The position numbers were made by a program, and so were the translations under genes. This document shows, in pieces, positions 1 to 5,722 of a stretch of DNA of 6,233 nt. The first letter of the stretch is position 1. Each line of letters begins with the position of its first letter. Source of the stretch: Bacteroidota bacterium (lineage in GTDB: Bacteria > Bacteroidota > Bacteroidia > NS11-12g > UBA955); the NCBI GenBank assembly GCA_030836345.1, contig JAURQA010000137.1:1-6233 (forward strand), given 5' to 3'. A model generated the notes under the pieces. It saw only the letters and a program-made list of their open reading frames with translations, searched no databases and was not told the origin of the DNA.

Positions 1-54
1 AATTACGAACAGAATGCAGTTGGTAACTCACGTCCTGTTTTGGGTCAATTATAG
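1..54 (+). CDS. Possible 3' end of a plus-strand gene (partial)
   Basis: Frame 1 is open from the window edge and ends at a TAG at 52-54. It encodes 17 residues (NYEQNAVGNSRPVLGQL). The stop lies one base from the stop codon of the minus-strand gene at 56-361, a tail-to-tail arrangement typical of compact bacterial genomes. The minus strand of this stretch offers no ATG. The peptide is too short to assign to a family, and 17 open codons could occur by chance, so this is a tentative call. No terminator hairpin is visible between the two convergent stops. Confidence 0.4.
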   Translation, partial: NYEQNAVGNSRPVLGQL

Positions 55-55
55 C

Positions 56-361
56 TTAATATTCCTCCTGGTCTTCACTGTCCTCATCGGATAGCTCAGG
101 GGTGTCTGTGCTATCTTTTTCTTCGTCGTCGAAATCGCTGTCATCATCTTGAAAGCTTTCCATAGTATCCGCTAGACGCTTACTGACTTTGACCAAATAA
201 ATGGTATCCTCTGTGCGTACCTCGACTGCTTCTATGACTTCATTTTGGGCATTTCGAAAAGTAATAATGTCCTCAGGTTCGTAACCATAGGGAAATTTCT
301 CAACCAAAAGGTCAAGTATTTCTTTGTTTAGTTTTTTATAATCTACGATGACACGTCTCAT
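56..361 (-). CDS. Conserved-looking small protein with acidic C-terminal tail
   Basis: This 101-aa protein has two parts. Residues 1-68 form a mixed alpha/beta-type region (MRRVIVDYKKLNKEILDLLV at the start, TIYLVKVSKRL near 53-63). Residues 71-101 form an extremely acidic tail, with 18 Asp/Glu out of 31 residues and only one Lys, probably disordered. There is no signal peptide or membrane segment, so it should be cytoplasmic. From memory, short proteins of this type occur widely in flavobacteria and are sometimes labelled 'DNA primase'; no primase motif is visible here and that label should not be trusted. The ATG lies 2 bp after the stop of the deoxyhypusine synthase-like gene (TAATTATG), with no Shine-Dalgarno sequence, so the two are almost certainly co-transcribed and probably translationally coupled. 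Function is unknown. The acidic tail recalls the RNA polymerase delta subunit of Firmicutes, but only in composition. Confidence 0.85.
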   Translation of the reverse strand: MRRVIVDYKKLNKEILDLLVEKFPYGYEPEDIITFRNAQNEVIEAVEVRTEDTIYLVKVSKRLADTMESFQDDDSDFDDEEKDSTDTPELSDEDSEDQEEY

Positions 362-363
362 AA

Positions 364-1332
364 TTAATATTCTAATAAATAAGCAAAAATTAATGGGGCC
401 ACAATGGTGGCGTCACTTTCAATAATGTATTTGGGCGTATGGATATCCAGTTTACCCCAAGTAATTTTTTCATTAGGCACGGCACCAGAATAACTTCCGT
501 AACTGGTGGTCGAATCGCTAATTTGACAAAAATAACTCCAAAACGGCGTATCTGTTCGTTCCATATCTTGGTAAAGCATCGGGACCACACAAATCGGAAA
601 ATCTCCAGCAATCCCCCCGCCAATTTGGAAAAATCCGATACCCTTATCAGAATTGGCTGTATACCAATCGGCTAAAAAAGTCATGTACTCAATTCCTGAT
701 TTCATGGTGGAAGCCTTAAGTTCTCCTTTAAGTACGTAACTGGCAAAAATATTTCCCATGGTACTATCTTCCCATCCGGGCACAACGATAGGTAGATTTT
801 TTTCAGCTGCAGCCAGCATCCAGCTGTTTTTTGGATCAATTTCATAATACTGTTCCAATTCTCCGCTCAGTAGTATTTGGTACATGAATTCATGCGGGAA
901 ATAGCGCTCTCCTTTATTTTCGGCACCTTTCCATATCGCATAAATATGCTTTTGAAGCCGCCTAAAGGCTTCTTCCTCAGGTATGCACGTATCCGTTACC
1001 CTATTGAAATGATTATCCAATAAATCACGTTCCTCTTGAGGGCTAAGGTCTCTATAATTTGGCACTCTTTTATAATGACTGTGGGCAACCAAATTCATTA
1101 AATCTTCCTCTAGATTTGCTCCAGTACACGAAATAATGGAAACCTTATCCTGCCGAATCATTTCTGCGAGGGATTTGCCAAGTTCCGCAGTACTCATAGC
1201 TCCTGCCAGGGTAATCATCATTTTTCCACCCTCAACTATATGTTGATTGTATCCGCGGGCAGCATCCACTAAAGCTGCTGAGTTGAAATGTAAAAAGTGC
1301 TCATCAATAAAATCAGAAATGGGTCTTTCCAT
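364..1332 (-). CDS. Deoxyhypusine synthase-like protein
   Basis: The 322-aa product belongs to the deoxyhypusine synthase (DHS) family, NAD-dependent enzymes that move an aminobutyl group from spermidine onto a lysine or amine via an enzyme-lysine imine. Family motifs appear in order: GAMSTAELGKSLAEMI (44-59), SCTGANLEEDL (68-78), GWEDSTMGN (186-194), IGGGIAGDF (237-245) and SGAVPNEKITWGK (282-294). Lys294 matches the catalytic Lys329 of human DHS, and Glu288 and Trp292 match Glu323 and Trp327. The segment that carries His288 in the human enzyme reads GDFPIC here, so that histidine is missing (Asp244 by simple alignment). Bacteria lack eIF5A, so true deoxyhypusine synthesis is unlikely. Homospermidine-type or other polyamine chemistry is the main alternative (inference). 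Bacterial relatives are sometimes named speY. The start MERPISDFID is only four bases from a -7-like element, so the mRNA may be leaderless. It is the first gene of a two-gene unit with the acidic-tail protein. Confidence 0.93.
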   Translation of the reverse strand: MERPISDFIDEHFLHFNSAALVDAARGYNQHIVEGGKMMITLAGAMSTAELGKSLAEMIRQDKVSIISCTGANLEEDLMNLVAHSHYKRVPNYRDLSPQEERDLLDNHFNRVTDTCIPEEEAFRRLQKHIYAIWKGAENKGERYFPHEFMYQILLSGELEQYYEIDPKNSWMLAAAEKNLPIVVPGWEDSTMGNIFASYVLKGELKASTMKSGIEYMTFLADWYTANSDKGIGFFQIGGGIAGDFPICVVPMLYQDMERTDTPFWSYFCQISDSTTSYGSYSGAVPNEKITWGKLDIHTPKYIIESDATIVAPLIFAYLLEY

Positions 1333-1336
1333 AAGG

Positions 1337-1344
1337 CAAAGATA
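1337..1344 (-). promoter_or_regulatory. Putative -7 element for the deoxyhypusine synthase-like gene
   Basis: On the minus strand the bases read TATCTTTG, a perfect match to the Bacteroidota -7 consensus TAnnTTTG. Only four bases (CCTT) separate it from the ATG at 1332. Transcription would therefore start at or within a base or two of the start codon, giving a leaderless message. No clear TTG -33 element is visible at the usual distance. Confidence 0.5.
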
Positions 1345-1660
1345 TATACGGGAAGCAGTGTTTATAAAATTGTTTCTCGTTTGGATTAAACGGGTATTTT
1401 TCTCATTTAGCGCAGCAAATGAACGATTCCTTTATCTGTGTATTCATCTCCATTGATTCGAGAGCACCAAATTTATAGGTGTGCACCTCTGCGTCGCACG
1501 ATTTCCCCTGAGAGTTGAATCCCAACCTTTATTGGGATCTTTGGTCTTAACTAATTTCTCCTCATTGACTAAACATGTTGAAATAATATTCACAGCCTCA
1601 AGTATTCATTATGCTGACTTCAGAAAAGTAGAAGAGAGCCAAATCAACTGATATTTACAT
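1345..1660. other. Intergenic stretch without a recognised gene
   Basis: Together with the flanking promoter and terminator, this fills the 391-bp gap between the deoxyhypusine synthase-like gene and lpdA. I see no tRNA, rRNA or known riboswitch. The longest minus-strand frame in its middle (1444-1605) is open for 53 codons but has no ATG and resembles no protein I know. Small structures present are a 7-bp hairpin (ATCCCAA/TTGGGAT, 1519-1538, 6-base loop) and a short inverted repeat AGGTG-TG-CACCT near 1477-1488. A TAAATTTG sequence on the minus strand (1475-1468) fits TAnnTTTG but lacks a -33 partner. The part from about 1460 to 1540 is visibly richer in G+C than the bases around it, so it could be a decayed gene, a dispersed repeat or a small RNA gene. 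None of these can be shown from one copy. Confidence 0.5.
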
Positions 1661-1693
1661 AAAAAAACCGTCTTGGATGACCAAAACGGTTTT
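1661..1693 (-). terminator. Rho-independent terminator of lpdA
   Basis: Read on the minus strand this is AAAACCGT-TTTGG-TCAT-CCAAG-ACGGTTTTTTT: a 13-bp stem with a 4-base loop running into a tract of seven T. One position is a U-G wobble in minus-strand RNA but would be a C-A mismatch in plus-strand RNA, so the hairpin is built for minus-strand transcription. It begins about 30 bp beyond the lpdA stop codon. Confidence 0.9.
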
Positions 1694-1723
1694 CATATGA
1701 TTTATAATTTTAAATAGATTTTA

Positions 1724-3100
1724 TTACAAATGAATGCATTCCCCATAGGCTTGGGCTACTGCTTCCATAACCGCTTCGCTCATCGTAGGGTGTGGATGTA
1801 CAGATTTTAAAATTTCATGACCAGTAGTTTCTAGGTTTCTAGCTACTACAGCCTCAATAATAATATCGGTTACTCCTTCTCCCATCATATGGCAACCTAA
1901 CCATTCTCCATATTTTGCGTCAAATATTACTTTTACAAAACCATCCTTATGTCCACCAGCACTGGCTTTACCACTTGCACTAAAAGGGAACTTCCCAACC
2001 TTAAGATCATACCCTTTTTCCTTCGCTTGTTCTTCCGTTAGCCCAACACTGGCCACCTCAGGGTGAGTATAGGTACATCCCGGAATATTACCATAGTTTA
2101 GTGCTTCTGGATTTTCACCACTAATCGCTTCAACGCATATAATACCTTCTGCACTTGCTACGTGAGCTAAGGCAGGACCTGGAACTATATCACCAATAGC
2201 ATAAACACCATCAGCCGTTGTTTTGTAGAAATCATCTACCACAACTTTACCCTTCTCTGTTTTTATTCCTAGGGCTTCTAAGCCAATATTTTCTATATTT
2301 GTTTCAACACCGGCCGCACTTAGTACCACATCGCAGGTACGAGTTTCCATTCCTTTTTTAGTTTTTATTTCTACCGAACAAACTCCTCCTGAGACACTTA
2401 CCTTTTCCACGCTACTATCCGTAAGAATGTCAAGCCCTTTTTTCTTGTAATTCATCATCATCGCCTTGCTCACATCTGCATCCTCCACCGGTAAAATGCG
2501 GGGCATATATTCTACAACTGTAACTTTCGTTCCAATGGTGCTATAGAAATAGGCGAACTCCATTCCAATCGCTCCAGAGCCTACAATGATCATTTCCTTG
2601 GGTTGTTTGTCAAGAACCATGGCTTCTCGGTAACCAATGATATGCTTGCCATCTTGCGGAACCGTAGGTAATTTTCTACTTCTCGCACCAGTAGCCAGAA
2701 TAATATGATCTGCTTCCACAGTTTCTCCATTATCCACTTCAATTTTACCTTTCGCCACAAGCTTTCCATGACCGTTTATTACAGTAATATTGTTCTTTTT
2801 CATTAAAAACGCAATTCCTTTACTCATGTTATCAGCAACACCGCGGCTCCTTTGCACCATGCCATCAAAATCATGTTTGGCATCTTTAACTGTAATACCA
2901 TAGCTTTCTGCGTGGTTGATGTAATCAAAAACTTGAGCTGATTTAAGCAGAGCCTTTGTAGGAATACAACCCCAGTTTAGGCAAACACCGCCCAAACTTT
3001 CCTTTTCAATAATCGCTACTTTTTTACCCAATTGGGATGCTCTAATTGCTGCTACATAGCCCCCTGGGCCACTACCGATAATTGCTATATCAAATTTCAT
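1724..3100 (-). CDS. lpdA: Dihydrolipoyl dehydrogenase (E3)
   Basis: This 458-aa flavoprotein reoxidises dihydrolipoamide on the E2 or H-protein subunits of 2-oxoacid dehydrogenase or glycine cleavage complexes, passing electrons through FAD to NAD+. Visible features in order are the FAD-binding GSGPGG (9-14), the redox disulfide C40-LNWG-C45 followed by IPTKA, an ATG segment (136-138), the NAD-binding GSGAIG (174-179) with acidic E197 that favours NAD over NADP, the second FAD motif YAIGDIVPGPALAHVASAEG (300-319), and the C-terminal dyad H437/E442 in HPHPTMSE. Length and all catalytic residues are normal, so the enzyme should be active in the cytoplasm. The start MKFDIAIIGSG places the FAD motif at the usual distance from the N-terminus. 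It has its own promoter and terminator and no E1 or E2 gene beside it, so which complex it serves (pyruvate, 2-oxoglutarate or branched-chain) cannot be told. Confidence 0.98.
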   Translation of the reverse strand: MKFDIAIIGSGPGGYVAAIRASQLGKKVAIIEKESLGGVCLNWGCIPTKALLKSAQVFDYINHAESYGITVKDAKHDFDGMVQRSRGVADNMSKGIAFLMKKNNITVINGHGKLVAKGKIEVDNGETVEADHIILATGARSRKLPTVPQDGKHIIGYREAMVLDKQPKEMIIVGSGAIGMEFAYFYSTIGTKVTVVEYMPRILPVEDADVSKAMMMNYKKKGLDILTDSSVEKVSVSGGVCSVEIKTKKGMETRTCDVVLSAAGVETNIENIGLEALGIKTEKGKVVVDDFYKTTADGVYAIGDIVPGPALAHVASAEGIICVEAISGENPEALNYGNIPGCTYTHPEVASVGLTEEQAKEKGYDLKVGKFPFSASGKASAGGHKDGFVKVIFDAKYGEWLGCHMMGEGVTDIIIEAVVARNLETTGHEILKSVHPHPTMSEAVMEAVAQAYGECIHL

Positions 3101-3122
3101 GATTTATTTTTTTTAACGACTG

Positions 3123-3130
3123 CAAAGATA
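3123..3130 (-). promoter_or_regulatory. Putative lpdA promoter -7 element
   Basis: The minus strand reads TATCTTTG, fitting TAnnTTTG. It lies 22 bp upstream of the lpdA ATG, predicting a leader of about 15-20 bases that is A-rich with no Shine-Dalgarno sequence. No TTG -33 element is present at the standard distance. That position is instead occupied by the inverted repeat at 3145-3159. Confidence 0.6.
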
Positions 3131-3144
3131 AACATTTTGCGGTA

Positions 3145-3159
3145 AGATGTTTTACATCT
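3145..3159. promoter_or_regulatory. Inverted repeat AGATGT-TTT-ACATCT, possible operator
   Basis: Two perfect 6-bp arms are separated by 3 bases, centred about 25 bp upstream of the lpdA -7 element, where the -33 element should be. The right arm is part of a 13-base sequence, TTTTACATCTGAA (3150-3162), that recurs exactly upstream of nuoA at 4250-4262. A dimeric transcription factor site is a reasonable inference. A terminator is unlikely because there is no T-tract and it lies within a promoter. Confidence 0.4.
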
Positions 3160-3258
3160 GAAGGGAAGAATAATTAGGTATTTTACATGGGACAAAATAA
3201 GCCTTAACCCGATGTGCAATGAACAGTGAAAAGAGGTCTTTTGAGACATGAATAAGGC

Positions 3259-3292
3259 AAAAAAAATGCCTTTGGAAACCCAAAGGCATTTT
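3259..3292 (-). terminator. Rho-independent terminator of the T9SS-sorted protein gene
   Basis: On the minus strand AAAATGCCTTTGG and CCAAAGGCATTTT form a perfect 13-bp stem with loop GTTT, and the T-tract extends to eight T. It lies about 20 bp beyond the stop codon at 3312. The plus-strand side ends in only four T, so termination in the minus direction is favoured. Confidence 0.92.
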
Positions 3293-3311
3293 ACATATTT
3301 CTTTATTAAGC

Positions 3312-4097
3312 TTAAAGCTTTGCTATTGTTTTGGTATAGTTATTTTGTCCATCCGTAAAGGTGACAAAATATTGGCCAGCATCTAAATGATCTATCGCTA
3401 CCTTTTTGGTATTGGAAAAAGTGATTACTTTTTGACCAGTCGTAGAATATATAGATCCGGTTATTTTTATTTTTGAGTATAAAACGTTAGAACAAGGGTT
3501 TGGAAATAATTCAAGTTCAGTTTGAGCTGCATTTGATAAGGCATTTGTTTTTTCCTTGGTTAAAGTTCCTGCCGCTTCCAAAAACTGATCTCCATTATTG
3601 CCGTTTTTACCATCTGCAGCAATACCCGTAGTATAAATTTTTACTGTTTCTGGAGTGTTCGCATCAGGAGTCCATTCATAAGCAAAAATTCCAGTAGTAA
3701 TTGCTGGGGAATGTGTAAAAAGCTTTACGCCATTGGCTGTAATAATTTTTCCATCCGTTGGATTACCAAAAGTACCCACAGTGGCGCCGGATTCATCCAC
3801 AATAGTGGAGTTAACTCCTCGTCTCATACTTGTTCCTCCAGTTAAAGCAATCGCAACACTATAAGTGGTTCCTACTTTAAATGAGGTGGTAGGGATTAAA
3901 GTCCCTTTCTCTGCAACCACAACATTCAAAGTGGCAGATAGGTCTGCTCCACCGGTATGACAATTAATACACTTTCCATTTGATGCAGGTGATCCAGAGT
4001 AGTTCGAATCTGACATTCCATTGCTGAAACTGGACTGCACTAACCACATTGCTATAGCTGCGACACAGGTACTTAAAATAGTAAATCTTTTATTCAT
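3312..4097 (-). CDS. Secreted protein with CxxCH haem-type motif and T9SS sorting domain
   Basis: The 261-aa product has three parts. Residues 1-25 are a Sec signal peptide (basic MNKR, a hydrophobic stretch at about 7-20, small residues near 22-25). Residues about 33-175 form a beta-rich domain that opens with C43-IN-C46-H47, a c-type haem attachment motif. Its layout resembles the reelin-like 'choice-of-anchor V' family of Bacteroidota (recognised from memory). Residues about 193-261 are a type A T9SS C-terminal sorting domain: FPNP at 198-201, then IYSTTGQKV, LDAGQYFVTF and a final KTIAKL. It should therefore cross the inner membrane by Sec, possibly receive haem in the periplasm, and be exported through the outer membrane by T9SS with the tail removed. 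Its role is unknown. It is a single-gene unit, divergent from the complex I operon. A single CxxCH may also bind metal or be structural, so haem is not proven. Confidence 0.9.
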   Translation of the reverse strand: MNKRFTILSTCVAAIAMWLVQSSFSNGMSDSNYSGSPASNGKCINCHTGGADLSATLNVVVAEKGTLIPTTSFKVGTTYSVAIALTGGTSMRRGVNSTIVDESGATVGTFGNPTDGKIITANGVKLFTHSPAITTGIFAYEWTPDANTPETVKIYTTGIAADGKNGNNGDQFLEAAGTLTKEKTNALSNAAQTELELFPNPCSNVLYSKIKITGSIYSTTGQKVITFSNTKKVAIDHLDAGQYFVTFTDGQNNYTKTIAKL

Positions 4098-4105
4098 ATC
4101 ATTTG

Positions 4106-4135
4106 CAAGATAGTAATCTAATTGTCATATAACAA
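4106..4135 (-). promoter_or_regulatory. Putative promoter of the T9SS-sorted protein gene
   Basis: On the minus strand a TTG (4135-4133) is followed after 20 bases by TATCTTG (4112-4106), one base short of the TAnnTTTG consensus. The spacing fits Bacteroidota -33/-7 promoters. The ATG at 4097 is only 8 bp further, so the leader would be very short. Confidence 0.45.
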
Positions 4136-4209
4136 CCATTGTCAATTAAACTCGGGTAATTGGAGCCTTAGCTTTTTACTTTTCTCAGGCTAATTTTATA
4201 CTAAAATGA

Positions 4210-4221
4210 AGATGTACATCT
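4210..4221. promoter_or_regulatory. Perfect 12-bp palindrome AGATGTACATCT, possible operator
   Basis: The palindrome sits in the divergent region between the T9SS-sorted protein gene and nuoA, 47 bp upstream of the predicted nuoA -7 element. Its arms equal those of the inverted repeat in the lpdA promoter, and a further lone half-site ACATCT lies at 4254-4259. It could bind a dimeric regulator of nuo, of the divergent gene, or of both. Confidence 0.4.
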
Positions 4222-4268
4222 CTTAGAGTTATTTTTATATTTTAACCATTTTTACATCTGAATTGTAT

Positions 4269-4276
4269 TATTTTTG
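4269..4276 (+). promoter_or_regulatory. Putative nuo operon promoter -7 element
   Basis: TATTTTTG matches TAnnTTTG and ends 14 bp before the nuoA ATG, predicting a leader of about 10 bases. A GAGG at 4278-4281 lies 9 bp before the ATG and could look like a Shine-Dalgarno sequence, but it would fall at the very 5' end of the transcript. No -33 TTG is seen at the standard distance. The ACATCT half-site at 4254-4259 lies just upstream. Confidence 0.5.
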
Positions 4277-4290
4277 CGAGGCAAAAAACA

Positions 4291-4668
4291 ATGATGTTAT
4301 TAAGTTCAAGTGCAATAAGCTACATTCCAATTTTAATGCAATTAGGAGTAGCCGTTGGTTTTGTAGTCCTAGCACTACTCGCCTCTCATTTTCTGGGGCC
4401 GCAGCGTAAAACAACTAAAAAAGAAGATAACTTTGAATGTGGTATTGAAAGTCAGGGAGATGCACGTTTTCCAGTGTCAGTAAAATATTTTTTAACTGCT
4501 ATTTTATTCGTCCTTTTTGATGTTGAAGTAATTTTCTTTTACCCATATGCCGTTAATTTTAAAGCTATGGGTTGGGAAGGGTTTATGGCTATATTGACCT
4601 TTGTTGGTTTGTTTTTAGCTGGTTTTATTTATGTTTGGAAAAAGGGCGCTTTCGAGTGGGAGAAATAA
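4291..4668 (+). CDS. nuoA: NADH-quinone oxidoreductase subunit A
   Basis: This 125-aa membrane subunit of respiratory complex I sits at the junction of the proton-pumping arm and the quinone site. Three transmembrane helices are visible at about residues 12-34, 63-87 and 97-117. The conserved loop with Cys50 (KEDNFECGIESQGDARFPVS) lies between helices 1 and 2, and the family signature FLTAILFVLFDVEVIFFYP carries acidic D77 and E79 in helix 2. The length is normal. The gene begins with two adjacent ATG codons (4291 and 4294), either of which could be the start. The first is used here. It heads the nuo operon, with nuoB starting 8 bp after its stop. Confidence 0.97.
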   Translation: MMLLSSSAISYIPILMQLGVAVGFVVLALLASHFLGPQRKTTKKEDNFECGIESQGDARFPVSVKYFLTAILFVLFDVEVIFFYPYAVNFKAMGWEGFMAILTFVGLFLAGFIYVWKKGAFEWEK

Positions 4669-4676
4669 AAAAAAAT

Positions 4677-5222
4677 ATGGTTGAAATGAAAGAAGCACCA
4701 GAAGGGTATGAAGGAAGAGGATTCTTTGCGACCAAATTGGATAGCGTTATAGGGATGGCAAGGTCAAATTCTTTATGGCCTTTACCCTTTGCCACCAGTT
4801 GCTGTGGAATTGAGTTTATGGCCACTGCATCTACGAATTACGATTTAGCAAGATTTGGGATGGAGCGCATGAGTTTCAGCCCGAGGCAGGCAGACTTATT
4901 AATGGTTATGGGAACCATAGCAAAAAAAATGGGGCCTATCTTAAAACAAGTATATGATCAAATGGCAGAGCCGAAATGGGTGATAAGCGTCGGTGCATGT
5001 GCAAGTAGTGGCGGAATATTTGACACCTACAGCGTTCTGCAAGGGATTGATAATGTTATTCCAGTAGATGTATATGTTCCTGGATGCCCTCCAAGACCAG
5101 AGCAAATACTTGAAGGTGTTATGAAAATACAGGAGCTAGCTAAGAGTGAGAGTTTAAGGCGCAGGAATTCCGATGAATACAAGCGTATGTTAGAAGGGTA
5201 TAATATAGAAGTATCAAAATAA
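4677..5222 (+). CDS. nuoB: NADH-quinone oxidoreductase subunit B
   Basis: The 181-aa product is the complex I subunit that binds iron-sulfur cluster N2, the final electron donor to quinone, in the peripheral arm next to the membrane. The cluster ligands are all present: the tandem C42-C43 (ATSCCGIEFMA), C108 (GACASSGG) and C137 (PGCPPRPE). The frame is open upstream to an ATG at 4572, but that start would overlap nuoA by 97 bases and add residues translated from nuoA sequence. The ATG at 4677, after an A-rich 8-bp gap, gives the usual family length and N-terminus. The ATG at 4686 (MKEAPEG) is a possible alternative. The C-terminal 25 residues are charged and variable, as is common. The nuoC start follows after 2 bp. 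Confidence 0.97.
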   Translation: MVEMKEAPEGYEGRGFFATKLDSVIGMARSNSLWPLPFATSCCGIEFMATASTNYDLARFGMERMSFSPRQADLLMVMGTIAKKMGPILKQVYDQMAEPKWVISVGACASSGGIFDTYSVLQGIDNVIPVDVYVPGCPPRPEQILEGVMKIQELAKSESLRRRNSDEYKRMLEGYNIEVSK

Positions 5223-5224
5223 GT

Positions 5225-5722
5225 ATGGAACAAAAGTACTCTGCTATAATAGATTCAATTAAAGTAAAACACCCTGAAGCCATCATTTCTGCAGAGCAAT
5301 TGTATGATATTCCATGCATTCATGTAAATAAGGAATATATGAAGGCCTTAGTTATGGATTTGAAAGATAACTTTGGGTTTAATTTTTTAACGGATCTTAC
5401 GGTGGTTCATTACCCAGATAACAAAGGAAACGAATTGTGTGGGTCTTATTTATTTCATAATTGGGTTGATAATATTCGGTTGAGAATGAAAGTTTTTACT
5501 TCAACGGAAGATAATCATTTGCCCAGTTTAGTGGGAGTTTATAAAGCTGCAAACTGGTTAGAGAGAGAAGCCTTTGATAATTTTGGTGTTAAGTATGATG
5601 AGCATCCAGATTTGAGAAGAATTTTAAATATGGACGAAATGGATTACCATCCACTTTTAAAGCAGTATGCTTTGGAGGATGAAAGTAGAAGAGATAAAGA
5701 CGATACATTTTTTGGAAGATGA
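5225..5722 (+). CDS. nuoC: NADH-quinone oxidoreductase subunit C
   Basis: This 165-aa protein is the 30-kDa subunit of the complex I peripheral arm. It has no cofactor and packs against NuoD and NuoB. The family signature is in the C-terminal half: W111-LERE-A-FDNFGV, then HPDLRRIL (127-134) and YHPLLKQY (141-148), matching the 30-kDa pattern EREx(F/Y)DxxGxxxxxHPDLRRIL. The N-terminal half is the usual weakly conserved alpha/beta region. The gene is separate from nuoD, unlike the fused nuoCD of Escherichia coli. The ATG is 2 bp after the nuoB stop, and the last codon plus stop overlaps the nuoD start by four bases (ATGA), implying translational coupling. Confidence 0.96.
   Translation: MEQKYSAIIDSIKVKHPEAIISAEQLYDIPCIHVNKEYMKALVMDLKDNFGFNFLTDLTVVHYPDNKGNELCGSYLFHNWVDNIRLRMKVFTSTEDNHLPSLVGVYKAANWLEREAFDNFGVKYDEHPDLRRILNMDEMDYHPLLKQYALEDESRRDKDDTFFGR

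Noticed and set aside
439..675. Plus-strand open frame (and a minus-strand one at 390-623) inside the deoxyhypusine synthase-like gene
   Set aside because: Both lie entirely within a strongly supported gene in another frame and show no recognisable domain.
1247..1456. 69-codon plus-strand open frame spanning the start of the deoxyhypusine synthase-like gene
   Set aside because: It overlaps the gene's conserved N-terminus and its promoter, and its translation resembles no known protein.
1519..1538. Hairpin ATCCCAA/TTGGGAT as a terminator
   Set aside because: There is no T-tract on either side, and no gene ends beside it. The lpdA terminator is already found at 1661-1693.
1444..1593. 49-codon minus-strand frame starting at GTG in the intergenic gap
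   Set aside because: It has no ATG, no nearby promoter with a -33 partner and no recognisable motif, so it is not called as a gene and is only noted as an oddity of the gap.
4572..4676. Upstream extension of nuoB to an ATG at 4572
   Set aside because: It would overlap nuoA by 97 bases and add 35 residues that are only an out-of-frame reading of nuoA. The ATG at 4677 gives the normal NuoB length and N-terminus.
4625..4825. Minus-strand open frame opposite nuoA/nuoB
   Set aside because: It is antisense to the NuoB cluster-ligand region and is explained as a shadow of nuoB.
5027..5233. Minus-strand open frame opposite the end of nuoB
   Set aside because: It is antisense to conserved nuoB sequence and has no recognisable product.
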